Assembly (NCBI GenBank): GCA_963971305.1
Contig: OZ020311.1
Span: forward strand, 5,208,001 to 5,272,000
Direction of reading: 5' to 3'
DNA from: Arcuatula senhousia
Lineage: Eukaryota; Mollusca; Bivalvia; Mytilida; Mytilidae
Length of the DNA stretch: 64,000 nucleotides
The notes under the pieces were generated by a model, which had not been told where the DNA came from, ran no database searches, and saw nothing but the letters and a program-made list of their open reading frames with translations. Below, piece after piece: positions 10,201 through 22,025 of the stretch. The translations under genes and the position numbers were made by a program. Numbering within the stretch: the first letter of the stretch is position 1; every line of letters starts with the position of its first letter.

Positions 10201-13200
10201 TGTTATACTGATGATGCCTATTCACAACACAGTCCTTGTTTTTATGATTTTCCTCCATCTCATATATCCCAAGAAATGAGGGAAATATTAAAGATTTCAG
10301 AGAATCCATTTCATTTTTGAATATCGAAATTAACATCATAGGATAAATTTGTACACTACATGCGAGTGCGATGACTTTAACTTTCATGTTTTCAAATCTC
10401 CTCAATTAGAAGCAACTTTCCCTCCTCGCAACTTAGGGTTTACATATCGTTTAAGAAAAAAATGAAAGAGGAGATGTAGCGCCATAAAACCTTGTTCAGC
10501 TTACAATTTTATAGTAATACTTGCACACATGTTGAACTATGTTCGTTATTTCCTTAAATTGACTCTTTTAGGGATATTTCTGAAAATTCATCAAGTCAAA
10601 ATTTTTCTCAAGATTTTATTTAATAGCAACATCAATTATAATTGATTATATTTTTCATCAAAGGGCCATCGAAATCTCATGTGTCTTAAAACAAATAAGA
10701 ATTCTTTTTAAGGCAATAAAAAAATAGTTCATCTAACTGGTGTTGATAATGATGGTAACAATAGAATGCAGTCTGGGCCAAACCAATTGTTTTCTGCTTG
10801 TGGAAAAACGTATGATAAAGCTGAGGTTAAAGAAGATAATTTCCTGGATGTAGCAGGGACCAGCAAAGCAAAGAAAAATAATGAAATAGACAGAAAATGC
10901 AAGTGCGTTGTTTTTGTTTGTTTTTTTTTTTAGTTTTTTAGTCCAATTGCTACAGCAAAGAATAACCATGGGCCTTTTTGATAGCAAAAATCTATGAAAT
11001 AAAGATAAGTTCAGAAGGCTCTCAAGACAATGCCACTGCAAAAACCATAATTCAACTGAAAACAGTAATTTGAACTCCTTTTATCGATTTGGTTTTTACT
11101 GTGTGTTATTTTGTGCTTTGTTAAAGATTATCAATAGGGGAAAGGTTGTGTCTGTCTTATGCTAGGAATTCCTGGTCAAAGCTTTTGTCTGTTCCTTTGC
11201 TTTTTGTGTTATTGTTCTATGTTTAGAATCGGGTCTTTTGGTTTAAATTTTGAGATTGGTATTGAATCTCAGGTATGATATTTTTAGTCTTGGAACACAT
11301 TGAAGACTGATGGCTGTCTTTTATTGGGGATCTTTTAAATTGTCTTTTTTTGTGGGTTGTTTTGTGTACACTTATTGTACATCTCTACATCGTCTTTCTG
11401 TTAAAGAGATACGCAGTTCTTGTTTGTTTACAACATACATGTTGCGTTGGTAATAATTCGTTAAGGATATCTTTGTAGCTCAAATTGAGCTTGATACTTT
11501 TTCATAAGTTAATTATGCACTTAAAAGATTATAATAGTTTTGTTCATTGTTGATTAGCATCTTTATTTAAGCTGAATAGATGTAATTTTCTTTTGACTAA
11601 TGTACTTTATTGAGATGTGGAATAAGTGTACGCGACACAACAAACATAAACAAACAGCAATTCAAAAAATCACAACGGAAAACAGCAAGCAGTCTTCAAC
11701 ATGACCATAGGTCACTGCTTACCGTCATGCATTGGCCCAAGACTTATAAAATAATACAAAAGTATCAAAACCAATCCCTAAATCATCAACGAAAGACTCA
11801 ATTCTTGACATAAAACAGTTAATATAGAATGACAAGGACAAACAAAGGCTTTGGCAAAGTTTCCTGGCTTAGGACAGGCACATTTAAAATGTGGCGGGGT
11901 TAAACTAGTTTTTATGTGTATAATTAAGTCAATATTTTAATGGATTTTTTTACTGTAGGAGTTTGTTTTGTTTTAAATGGTTGGTATATTGTAAATTTTG
12001 AATGCGTTTAAATGTATAAAATGTATAGATAATGTTTAAAATAAAATAAAACTGTCTTTTTTCAGACCTCTTCCAAAAGAAGAAATAGTTGAAAGAGCTC
12101 GGTCAAAGATTGGACCAAAACCATATAATGTATTGCAGAATAATTGTGAGCATTTTAGCACATGGTGTAGAAATGGGGAAAACAGATCAGAACAGGTAAA
12201 AAAATACAACTTTCCATAGATAATAAGAAAAGGAATAAGTATATGTGTGACATACAAACTAACCTGTACAAAAGCGAACCATGAGCAAACATAAGTTTGC
12301 TCATGGTTCGCTTTTGTACAGGTAACATAAACATAAAGTTTACTTTTCTGGTTTGCTCTGACCAAACCTAACTACATATAAGGCACTGGTTTGATTTACT
12401 CTGAGCGAATTAATCTAACATGATGTTAAATAATTATCTAAATCATGATAATAGACAATATTGATACAATCAAGCGCCAATTAAGAAAAAATCCACAATG
12501 GACAGTAATAAGAGTAAAACAATAATCAAATAAAATATTTGTTTATTGAGAGTGAAATATTCTGAAATATTTTGGACGTCCTTTTGCTTCAATTGTGTGA
12601 TTCATCTGCGCATGCTCATGGTTTGCTAAGACCAAACCAAACTAAACCAGACCACTGATTCGGTTTGCTAAAAAAAAACTAAATATATGGTGTTGGTTTG
12701 TTTTACTTATATGAAACCAATCTAATTTGATGTAAAATGTTCAAATCAGAATTTGAATTCAATTGAGAATTAAGTAAATATTGTTTTTTTACTACAGATG
12801 ATTATTGTGAAATATTTCTGACATTTTTTCACGTCAATTCTTTGAATCATATGCGCATGTTCGCGGTTTGCTCAGACAAAACCAAACCAAACTACTGCAT
12901 ACAGATTAGGTTAGGACCCATCTGCAGATAATATATTTGAGAAATTTAAATTGCATATTGATAAACGAATATGCAATAGTGTCAACGTTGCACGACCTTT
13001 CCATTCAGGAATTATTCCCCTTAGGACGTCAAAATTGAGCATTATCAACTCCTCTGACACTTTAAATCGAATTGGGCCCAAACTTGGTATAGTTTTTTAT
13101 TAGCATTAGGTGTATATGACTGATGTGGGGGTTTTTGATTCATCGTAAAACATGGCCACTGTGACTAAAAGATAGAACATAGGGGAAAATTGCAGGGTTT

Positions 13201-16200
13201 TTTTTGGCAAATAACTCAAAAACTGTGACAGCTTGACAATTTTTACAGCTTTCCTGATGATATTAAAAACTTTAACTCCTCTGAAACCATAAGTTCAATT
13301 GACACCAGACTTTGTACGGTTATGTATTAGCATTAGGTGTATAGAACCTATGTGGGGATTTTTGATTGGTTGTAAAATATGGCCTCCGTGGCTGAAAATA
13401 GAACATAAGGGTATATTGCAGTTTTTTTTTATAACTCAAAAAGGGTGACAGATTTTTAAATTCTGATAGAGAACAAAAGTGATCAGTACCCCAAGATCTA
13501 CCTGCCCTGCAATTTTGAAGATCCAACATTCCATCCAACAACCAATGTACTTGCCTTTTTATCTTGATTTTTATGAATTTTCACTTACAAAAATGTATTG
13601 AGCTCAATATCTATATAAGAAATTTTAGAAATTTAAATTGCATATTGTTAAGCATATCATGATCTACAAATTAAGTAATAAGGTCAACATTGTAATACTG
13701 TTCATTTTATTTTTTTGAAAGAAGAAAATACATAAAAGGTTTCAATTGCTTAAATATTACCGTATAAGTTGGGGTTTTTTTTACGGGAGCTCAGACGTCA
13801 GTCGACTCTCTTATTAAACTTATGACCCTGATTTTGCCAAACAGCCTATACTTCAGGTAAGCACATAAGTCAGATGAGTGATTCAGGTTCCTGGGAGCCT
13901 CTTGTTCAAGTTTGGTTTGGTTTGAAAAGCAAAGCAAACCAAACCAAGCTGCTGGTTTGGTTTGCTCTAACGAAACAAAAATTGGGCGCTTGTTTGGTTG
14001 CTTTGACCAAACCTAACTGCATATATGGCACTTGTCTGGTTTACTCTGATCGAACTGATCTTAATAAAGGTATTAACAAAACTACCGAACTTGAATATTC
14101 AATCTCATAGTCCAGAGAAAATGACAAAAACGAATCAGTCATACCGGAGAATTGGTGGATCGCAATGGTCCTGACTTGGTACAGGCACTTCTAACGAAAT
14201 GGTGGGTTAAACCAGGTTTTATGGCGCCAAATCTCCCTCTTCCATTGCGATCTTAATATCCGGTAATGACCATAGAACACAATATAGTTGTGAGACACAA
14301 TAGGGATATTGAGGTGATCATCTAAGTACAGCAGACCAGTCAAACACTAATTAGAACAATTAATCACCATATCTTTTAACTCAATTTTGAACTTTTCTAC
14401 TAGTGGCTGATAACGAAGACAGATTGTTTTTAGGGATCGTATGAGACGTATTTTCTTATAGCATTGCTCCAAAAGTCGGTCACGAAGAAATCGGTCTGAT
14501 AAAAAAAAATCTGTGAAATGTGTGCAAGCTCTGGCATATCGAATACACGTATGTTGTGAAATATAAACACCGTATGCAGGGGAAGTAGGTATATTGCTCT
14601 GTAGATAAGAAAAAATTAATAATATGAAAATTAAAATCGTCTCTTTTATCGTAATTTTTTGTACTGCGATGACCACCTGGGTCAAATTCGAGGTGCAAAT
14701 CTAAGAAAGACGTGAAGCAATTTGATTCGGTGGTCTCTTTAATCTCCAATTCTGGAGGATATATTGAAGGAATCCATCTACCAAAGGAAGTGTTATTGAC
14801 AGAAAGGACATCATCAATATATATGAATGTAAGATTAAATGACCTTGCCTCTTTCATCTTCTTGTTCTTTACGAGTCCCTGAATAAATTCAGTATCTTAA
14901 GAGTATAAAAACCAATTGGCGAGGAGAGGAGCACAGTTTGTGCCCATTGGAATGCCGATTTGTTGTTGAAAAATCTCTCCTCCGAAGATGACAAATATGT
15001 TTTCAATGAGGAAATCAAGCATACTGCAAACTTGTTCCAGTGTGTAACAAATTTTATCTTTGAAAGATGTTTTGGAAAAGAATGTAGAGTTATAACCAAA
15101 AACAACAACATTCCTAGAATTTGAAAAGGATTTTTCGAGAAGTTTTTTTCAGGCGACATTTTAGTTTTTCGTGTGGCAAGGTAGTGTATAAAGTTGAAAA
15201 GTCGAACGTTTTCAAACAGTAAACATCAGAAAATGATCTAGATTTAAAATGATCTAACAAATCTTTTTGAGTTCTTCAAAATCAACATATGGTTGATTCC
15301 ACTACGATTATAAATAGTGTCGCAGTATGCTTGTTGACCTATTTTGACAGCAGACAAGATTTTAGTTAAATGAACGGACAGATCTGTAGTTGAACATGAT
15401 GAAGATCCAGCTATATACCTTTCTTTGTACGGATTTGTGTGAAGTTTAGGTATCCAGTACAAATATGGTAACTCTAATGTTCCTCTTTCATGTGAATATT
15501 GAAAGAGGACATAAAAGAGCAATGGTTGGCTATGATTTCATCTTTATTAAATGTAGTCCGTTTGTATGTAGCACTAGTGGACGTATTACCATCAATGCCT
15601 AGTTCTTTTATTAGACAATTGTAATAATGTGCTTTACAAACAAAAACTATATTATTGGAAGCCTTGTCTGCAGGTGTGACAACATACTTGCCATGTAAGG
15701 AAGAGAGACAATTGAGAGCTTCATGATCTCCAAATACAGAAGAAGGCCGGGGGTTCACACATTTGCGAAGTTTGTCTAGTATTTGGTTTCGTACAAGAGA
15801 TCGGATACTAGTAGTCCTTACCCAGTCCGACAATGATTTAAGCTCTGGTTCTTGATCCTTTTCCCTCTTTATCCAGGCTCTAGCATAGTTCTCCACAACG
15901 TCTATGATGATCTTAAAGTTATGATTCCAATTTATACGTTGTGGTTCACTGAATTAAGGTCCGTGGGAAATTACATTACGTAATAAATCATTTTCAATTT
16001 TCTTTAGATCACCCGTGATGACATGACCAGATGGACCATAGATAAAGGGAGAAGCATAGCAATCACATGTCAGGGGGGACTTTAGATATTCGTCCATGTT
16101 TAGGTCCTGCAATGCTTTTTTGTGGTTGAAAATTTTACTACTTATGGTTTTAGTGTAGTGGTAGGAAACAATTGGTGTTGACTGATTTTTTAAATATGGA

Positions 16201-18794
16201 GGAATTTGAGATGTAACTTCCTTACGATTTAAATTATTGCTGATGTTAATAGCATCTATCCCTTTGTTTTTAAATGGAATATGGAGAATTTTTTTGTCCT
16301 CAGTAGTAAGAGGTTCACTTCTTACAGGTTTAACATGATGTTAAATAATTATCTAAATCATATTTAGTAATTCGAGCAAAACAATAATCATATAAATTAT
16401 TTGCTTATCGAGAGTGAAAATTCAGAAATTTTTCGGACGTCCTTTTACTTCGATTGTTTGATTCATCTGCGCATGCTCGTGTTTTGCCCTTAGTAAACCA
16501 AACCATACCAACCAAAAACATGTCGCTGGTTTGGTTTACTCTAAGAAACAAACTAGGGTGCTAAGACCAAACTTAACTAAACTAAACCAAACCAGCCGTC
16601 TACTTTACTTTAAGAGTAAATAATTTAAGAAAGGATATGGAGTAAATGAACATGAGACCACGACACATATGTTAACTCCAACTACAATTAATTTTTATGA
16701 GCTGTATTTCCATTTCGGAAAATTAATCCTCATCAGCAGCACAAGAACCCAAACAAAGGAAATCAACATTAATAAAAGTAAACTTCGGTTTGCTAAAGTA
16801 CACCAAGCAAAGTAAAAAGTAAACTTTGACTAAACTTCTGGATTGCTTTTTAGTTTGGTGTGCATGTAGGTTAGGTTTGGACCCATCTATACCTTATACA
16901 TAAACTTAAAAATCAAAGCCTCTAATAAGGTCTGTTGCATGGTATCTTGCATTGGCCTTATATTTGTTTTTAAAAACAAAAATGGTTATGAGACATTTTT
17001 TGCAAAAAAATTGTGGCCGTTCAAGCTTTGGTGATATCGTCGTCGGCGGCGACATAATCGTCGTTGACGGTGTATAAAGAAATTTGGTTTCCGTGTGATA
17101 ACGTTAGTTGCGGTCGACAAATTATTTTTACGTTTTGGTATTATGTTTCTAGACACTTATAAGGAAGATTGGTTTGCAAGAAGCAAAGGTGTACCAAACG
17201 GGTAATCAAACATCAAGATACCTAAAAGACAAAGACAAAATCGGTACACTAAAAATCATCACAACGGAACAAACCACCCAACAAACAAAATAACCCTAGA
17301 ATCTGTTGTATCCTTTATCTCAAGTTCCTTTGGATATATGAGATGTAAAAAGTCACCAAACCGAGGATCGTTCAGTGAAAGGACATCATCAATATAACGA
17401 AATGTGAGATAAAAGGATAATGCAAGTTTTTCTAGAAGTGATTGTAAGAAGTCCTCTTCATATGAATGAAGAAAAAAATCGGCAAGCAATGGTGTCAATT
17501 TGTGCCCTTTGAAATACCGATTGTCTGCAAAACACGCCCACCAAACTGTACAAATATGTTGCTGATAAGAAAGTTGGTATGTGGTCCCTACAATTAGAAT
17601 TTTTAAAATTAAAATGACAACAAAAAAGAATAAAAAAGGACAAAATATTCTTTTTAAATACTGCTGAAAAAGACTTTTTCCTTCCGATTTAGATGATGAT
17701 CATTATTTTTTTCGTTAAATTTCTAAAAGCATGTGTGAAATGTTAAATATATCTTGCATCATTACAATGTTGCAAAGGGTCAAATTTGGACCACACTCCA
17801 AAAATCAACGTTTTTTATTATTTGTTCGATTTCAGAATCTATTTGCATTGGTCAAACCCTTTCCTGTATTTTTAATCAGATTTATGATAAAGCGTGTGGA
17901 TTAATTTTGCTAGATTGAAATTACAAACGATCAGAAAAAAATGTTCTCTGCATAATCATTTTATTTTATTATACTTTCCTAACAAATTTTAATTAAACAA
18001 TTCAATCTATCATATACCATATTTCAAAAACAAAACCCAGCGGGTGATAATTTTTTAACTATCACCCTCGAGGGTGATATTGTTTTATCTATCACCCTCT
18101 TGTGCGCCGAGCTCGTGCACAGCCTCAATTTGACATTCTTAATCAGTTGTAAAATTGATAGTATTTAGATTCAACAATATTTCGTGCAAAGTGCTCATTT
18201 AAACTAACACTAATTAATGCATATACTAACAGACAAACGCCTGAACAAATAAAGAAAGTGTTTTTTTTCTAAAGTTATATTTCATAGGGCAACATTTTAT
18301 TTCAGTTTAACTCGGGAAAACAAAAAACAAAAAAGATTTGAAAATCCGTGTGTTAAACATGTTAAAGTACTTAAATGATTCAGTATAATAAATTAAATAA
18401 CATATATCTGAGAGGGTGATAGAGTAGATTGCTACCCTTCGAAAAGACATTGTCAACCTCGGCTGCGCCTCAGTTGACAATGCTTTTCTCAGGGTATCAA
18501 TCTACTATATCACCCTCTCAGCTATATGTTATTTATATACTAAACCGAAAGACAATTATAGGAAAATCGAAAATTTATCACTTACGCGAAAAGTTTACCT
18601 TATAAAAACTTGAAAATATCACCAGATTTTTCACGCAGTATCACTACTACTCAGTAAAGACAAAATGATATTTTCCACTTTTTCAGACTGAATCTGTCCT
18701 AAAAGGTACACTAATTGGTAGTGCTGTAGTTGTTGTCGGTGGTCTGACCTATGCAATGAGTCGTATATTTACCAAGGAAAAGAAAGACAAATAA
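7110..18794 (+). CDS. LRAT/PLAAT-family phospholipid acyltransferase/phospholipase (four exons)
   Basis: Joined exons 7110-7212, 10713-10902, 12066-12195 and 18687-18794 encode 176 residues. Family members are thiol acyltransferases/phospholipases A that act on membrane phospholipids through a His-His-Cys centre. All parts are visible: His29 in SHWGVYMG, His41 in KIVHLTG, Cys125 in NNCEHF, and a C-terminal hydrophobic helix (about 148-169, GTLIGSAVVVVGGLTYAMS) followed by a Lys-rich tail. These correspond to His23, His35 and Cys113 of human PLAAT3, with similar length. The ATG at 7110 gives the usual short N-terminal lead before VGDRIEI. All junctions are GT-AG and in phase. Introns of 3.5, 1.2 and 6.5 kb are filled with transposons. 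Whether it acts mainly as acyltransferase or phospholipase cannot be told from sequence. Confidence 0.9.
7567..10042. mobile_element. TTAA-flanked DNA transposon, non-autonomous, in intron 1 of the PLAAT-like gene
   Basis: The ends are inverted: 7567 begins GGTAAAGTATACGAAATTGA, and the reverse complement from 10042 begins GGTAAACTATACGTAATTGA. Each end is bordered by TTAA (7563-7566 and 10043-10046), the target duplication typical of piggyBac and Kolobok superfamilies. No transposase frame is evident in the 2.48 kb. A GC-richer segment at about 8880-9240 has a 91-codon open frame that I cannot assign. Confidence 0.75.
10713..10902 (+). CDS. PLAAT-like exon 2
   Basis: Preceded by a TTTTTAAG acceptor. 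Encodes the second histidine (KIVHLTG), then the variable middle segment with KAEVKEDNFLDVAG and a basic run. Donor is AA|GTGCGT, ending in phase 2, which joins to the next exon to restore CKPLPKEEIVERA. The exon lies between two repeat-rich introns yet stays open with family-like residues throughout. Confidence 0.88.
11090..11910. repeat. Mussel-type dispersed repeat copies in intron 2
   Basis: Positions 11595-11910 carry GTGGAATAAGTGTACGCGAC, then CAGTCTTCAACATGACCA, then TCCTGGCTTAGGACAGGCAC and ATGTGGCGGGGTTAAAC. A partial reverse-strand relative (GGAATTCCTGGTCAAAGC) lies at about 11140-11300. The same family recurs at 32450-32590, 40430-40720 and, inverted, near 63870. No protein is evident. 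It is probably a SINE-like or LTR-derived abundant repeat. Confidence 0.6.
12066..12195 (+). CDS. PLAAT-like exon 3 with catalytic cysteine
   Basis: Acceptor CTTTTTTCAG. Encodes PLPKEEIVERARSKIG then YNVLQNNCEHFSTWCRNG. The NCEHF motif holds the nucleophilic Cys of the LRAT family. Donor is CAG|GTAAAA, ending in phase 0. A 29-bp perfect hairpin lies 67 nt downstream in the intron. Confidence 0.92.
12262..12323. repeat. Perfect 29-bp inverted repeat (hairpin) in intron 3
   Basis: Arms 12262-12290 and 12295-12323 are exact reverse complements (ACCTGTACAAAAGCGAACC and onward) around a 4-nt ATAA loop. The arms contain GTTTGCTCATGGTT, related to the GTTTGGTTTGCTC repeats that follow. Confidence 0.9.
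12400..14080. repeat. CCAAACC/GGTTTGGTTTG repeat family and degenerate direct repeats in intron 3
   Basis: Copies share TTAAATAATTATCTAAATCAT, GGACGTCCTTTT, TCATCTGCGCATGCTC and flanking runs of GGTTTGGTTTG or its complement (12410-12650, 12720-12910, 13900-14060). Further copies lie at 16330-16620. Between them, 13095-13200 and 13325-13440 form a degenerate direct repeat with ~229-bp spacing (TTAGCATTAGGTGTATA ... ATGTGGGG). I see no coding content. Confidence 0.65.
14080..14340 (+). repeat. Dispersed repeat, inverted copy at 20545-20800
   Basis: Shares AGAAAATGACAAAAACGAATC, GGAGAATTGGTGGATCGCAA, CCTGACTTGGTACAGGCAC and TGGTGGGTTAAACC with the reverse complement of 20545-20800. The CCTGACTTGGTACAGGC / GGTTAAACC core places it near the abundant mussel-type repeat at 11595. 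Confidence 0.7.
14347..16320 (-). pseudogene. PLE-1: Penelope-like retroelement, nearly full-length RT, broken
   Basis: Read from 16320 downward: an N-terminal segment with PSGHVITGDLKKIENDLLRN; ENYARAWIKREKDQEPEL; VVTPADKASNNIVFVCKAHY; YLYWIPKLHTNPYKERYI; GIPMGTNCAPLLANWFLYS followed by an in-frame stop; and FIYIDDVLSVNN with the catalytic YIDD. This order (PADKASNN, YWIPKLH, GTNCAPLLA, YIDDVLS) identifies Penelope-like RTs. Several frameshifts separate the pieces at about 15500, 15240-15160 and 14860. I did not find a GIY-YIG endonuclease before the end near 14350. It lies antisense in intron 3 of the PLAAT-like gene. Confidence 0.88.
16325..16870. repeat. Further CCAAACC-type repeat copies
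   Basis: Begins TTTAACATGATGTTAAATAA and continues with GGACGTCCTTTTACTTCGAT, CATCTGCGCATGCTCG and runs of AAACCAAACC, matching 12410-12650. PLE-1 lies between copies of this family, so it may have inserted within the array. Confidence 0.6.
17259..17640 (-). pseudogene. PLE-2: short Penelope-like RT fragment
   Basis: The minus strand reads FGGRVLQTIGISKGTN, a stop, then TPLLADFFLHSYEEDFLQSL and FRYIDDVLSLNDPRFGDFLH, IYPKELEIKDTTDS. This is the RT palm region only, the equivalent of 14700-15060 in PLE-1. It differs enough to come from a separate insertion. Both flanks run into non-coding DNA. Confidence 0.85.
17660..18686. repeat. Intron 3 end with large imperfect palindromes
   Basis: Positions 18393-18536 form an imperfect inverted repeat: AAATAACATATATCTGAGAGGG at left mirrors CCTCTCAGCTATATGTTATTT at right, with inner arms ATTGTCAAC / GTTGACAAT. 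A smaller cluster at 18041-18110 repeats TATCACCCTC/GAGGGTGATA. Together they may mark the ends of a small TIR element. The rest is AT-rich with no gene seen. Confidence 0.65.
18687..18794 (+). CDS. PLAAT-like exon 4, C-terminal membrane anchor and stop
   Basis: Acceptor CACTTTTTCAG. Encodes 35 residues: a short lead, a hydrophobic segment (TLIGSAVVVVGGLTYAM), then RIFTKEKKDK and TAA. PLAAT proteins usually end in one transmembrane helix near the C terminus, which fits. Confidence 0.88.
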   Translation, partial: TESVLKGTLIGSAVVVVGGLTYAMSRIFTKEKKDK

Positions 18795-19113
18795 CAGCTG
18801 AAAGATATTTGTGAACTATAGGACGAAAGAAGTTTATTAGCTAATAATGACAATTCAAGTTAACTGCATCAATTTAAGGCAATATCTTTACATCACCAAT
18901 CGTTTGGAATTATTGTTATTATTATGTTTTTCACAATTAAACAAACACTATAAATTTCTTGAACATCAAAATATATATTAATTTATGTACATATATCATT
19001 CATGAAATGAATTTTTAAATCATATTTTATATTTGGTGGTCTAAAAATTTATCAGATTTTTTCCAAACTTTCATAGTAAATAGACATGATCGGTATGCTC
19101 ATTGAAAATATCC

Positions 19114-19119
19114 AATAAA
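19114..19119 (+). promoter_or_regulatory. Possible poly(A) signal of the PLAAT-like gene
   Basis: AATAAA lies 320 nt past the stop codon at 18794. Another AATAAA occurs at about 19228. In such AT-rich DNA either could be chance. Confidence 0.35.
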
Positions 19120-19335
19120 ACACAAGGTCATGGAGCTCATTTTGCAAATAAGTAAGTTCCAGTTTTAAACAAATTGTAAAGAATACATTGGAAAATTCCC
19201 CAAAATGCATAAATTTTAAACTATTCAATAAAAATACAAGGCCACATTTAGTTACTTCTTTTCGAGATATTTAAAGGGAAAGTTCACCAAAAAAAAATAT
19301 GAAAATTTGTAATATGATTTCTACTGGTTTATTAA

Positions 19336-19636
19336 GGATGTTCGAGGGTGACTTTGAAAGTGATGAGGTTTTGAAATCAAAGCCTTAAATCAAAAGGGAA
19401 TAATTAAAATAAGCTAAAAAAATTGATAGGTTACCGTGGTTTTTGTCATAGCTTTATCATTAGCATAGTTCAGCTGTTTAAGCCGTGAAAAAGTGATGAG
19501 AACTGGAAATAAATTTGAAAAACAGATATTTATGATGTAATGAAGACCTTACACAAAAGAAAAATAGGAGTTACCGTGCAAATTTTTTTGCCTTATTTTG
19601 ATGGAAAAAACCTCCAAAGCTGACCCTCCAACATCC
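19336..19636. mobile_element. Short TTAA-flanked MITE
   Basis: Left end TTAAGGATGTTCGAGGGT at 19332; right end reverse-complements to TTAAGGATGTTGGAGGGT from 19640. TTAA tetranucleotides at 19332-19335 and 19637-19640 are the likely target duplication. The 301-bp interior has no coding capacity. The TIR differs from the 7567-10042 element. Confidence 0.7.
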
Positions 19637-19640
19637 TTAA

Positions 19641-20283
19641 GTCAAACTATTTCATTTAAATTTTTAATATTCAGTTTTATAAACTGACAAAAATAGAATT
19701 GTTGTTTGTCATGGTCAATTTAAATTACACAAAATGTCTGAATACCACAAAGACTCCTTTTCACAGTGACCCACCACTTTCCTAATTATTGAATTGCCAT
19801 TAAATGATAGTATTGTATGGTATTTGTGTTAAAGTATTTCAGATAAGTGAAAAAAGTACTCATTTATTCTTTTTAAATGTGTTATTCTTTTATTTGTAAC
19901 TAAAGATTTTTGAATTTAAGATTTTTTTATAAAAAAAACAAAACAAACAATTTATTAAATAAGATTTTATAATTATCAAATCATGTTGTAATTTGTTAAT
20001 CTGGCATATAAATCACATAATTGTTTGAAAGCTAGTATGAAAATAAAATGATCTGGTACATAACGTGCTGTATATGAATTTTCGTATATTAGGTACTGAT
20101 AACTGCAGGTATTGATAATTATAATTTTTTGTTTATTTAACACTGAGTCAAGTTAGACTTATTACATGTATATTGCAATAAAATATTTTTTCTTTGATTT
20201 ATTATCATTTATGCACATAATGATTTCAAATAGTTACCACTCAAGCTTAAAATAACTTATATTGTTTTTAAACATAAACATTA
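19641..20283. other. AT-rich gene-free stretch
   Basis: No open frame of note, no repeat I could pair with another part of the window, and no RNA gene recognised. Confidence 0.4.
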
Positions 20284-21990
20284 GGCTCCCAGGAGCCTGA
20301 ATCGCTCATTTTGTCTTTGTTTTATCATGATATAGGAACACAATGGTTCCAAATGGTCACCAATGAAGTTTGAGATCAAAACACATTTTTTTAGATATAA
20401 ATTGATATGATTAAACTACTTTATTGTAAAACGGGTTGATAACAAAATGTTACGTTTTTCAGACCTCCCCGTTTTGCATTAAAATATGTTTTCTTGTTTT
20501 ATTATCATTTATGCACATTTTGGTTTCAAATAGTAACCACTTTACTGAGATGATCACCTCAATATCCCTATTGTGTCTCACAACTATGTTGTGTTCTATG
20601 GACATTACCGGATCCTAAGATCGCAATGGAAGAGGGAGGTTTGGCGCCATAAAACCTGGTTTAACCCACCATTTCGTTTGAAATGCCTGTACCAAGTCAG
20701 GACCATTGCGATCCACCAGTTCTCCGGTGTGACTGATTCGTTTTTGTCATTTTCTCTGGACTATGAGATTGATCATTCAAGTTCGGTAGTTTTGTTATTA
20801 CCTCTATTTAGCTTTAAGTAACAAATATTATTTTTTAAGCATAAACAAGAGGCTCCCAGGAGCCTGAATCGCTCATATTTTCTTTGTTTTATCATGTTTT
20901 TGGTACAGAATGGTTCCAATTGATCACCAATGAAGTTTAAGATAAAAAAATATTGTTTTTAGATATAAATTAATATGATTAAACTACTTTATTGCAAAAC
21001 GGGTTGATAACAATATGTTTCGTTTTTTTTCACAGACCTCCCCGTTGTGCAATAAAATATTGTTTTCTTTATTTTATTATTATTTATGCACATAATGGTT
21101 TGAAATTGTTTCCACTTAAGCTTGAAACAACAAATATTGTTTTTTAACATAAAGAAGAGGCTCCCAGGAGCCTGAATCGCGCACCTGGTCTAAATTAGCT
21201 ATCACCCATAGAATAAAACATAATCTGACAAAAACCACCCAATGGAAACTTTAGCTCAATAGCGGCAATCTGACAACCTCGACCCAAGTGAGACATTTGA
21301 AGACCTGAATGAGCTGAACATTTAAGCAAGCAAAAGCTTTTCTGTATCTGCAATAGTTTTCATTCTATAGGTCAAAAACATGAAAAAGTAATTTTTTACC
21401 TTGAAGAGGCCGTTGCCCCTTGAAGGGGTCATCTCACATCTTCGACTCATTGAATATTTATGTAGAACTTTTGATGCTGAAGCAGTAGCGTGGCATCTTA
21501 TTTTATCTATCTCTTATACTTTACAAGCAAAAAAACAGTGGTCTGACCGCCCTGGTTTATTTTAAGCAACAGTAGCCAGGTTTTTGACGGATCTAAAATC
21601 GAAGCTCAAGTTTGGTGTATGACACATTAAGGATCAACCATACCAAGTTTCATTAAATTCTGTTCAGTAGTTTCAGAGGAAAGAGATTTTTGAAAATTGT
21701 TTACAGACGACGACGACGTACGCCAATTGATGGCATAGCTCCGTTTTTTGCACAGACCTCACAATAAAATATTTAATCTCTGTTTCATTATCATTTATAC
21801 ACACAATGGAATCAAATGGTTACCACTTTAATCTTAAAAGAACAGATGTTGTTTTTAAACATAAAAAATAGGAATAAACAAGATGATTTTAAAATGAGTT
21901 GTTAACAATATGATTTGTTCATTGGTCAGATCTCCCCGTCTCGCAATAAAATATTTTTTTCTTTGCTGTATCATGATTCATACCCCTGTT
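20284..21990 (+). repeat. Tail units of composite repeat L, each with a hairpin core
   Basis: Units start AGGCTCCCAGGAGCCTGAAT (20284, 20851, 21161) and contain GTTCCAAATGGTCACCAATG, a hairpin TTTATTGCAAAACGGG ... CCCCGTTTTGCAATAAA (about 20420-20490 and 21000-21060), and GCACATAATGGTTTC. AGGCTCCCAGGAGCCT is itself a 16-bp perfect palindrome. The first unit is interrupted by a reverse copy of the dispersed repeat at 14080-14340 (20545-20800). Confidence 0.8.
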
Positions 21991-22025
21991 ACATTTACGA
22001 TATTCCTTTTTGAGTTATAATGCTT

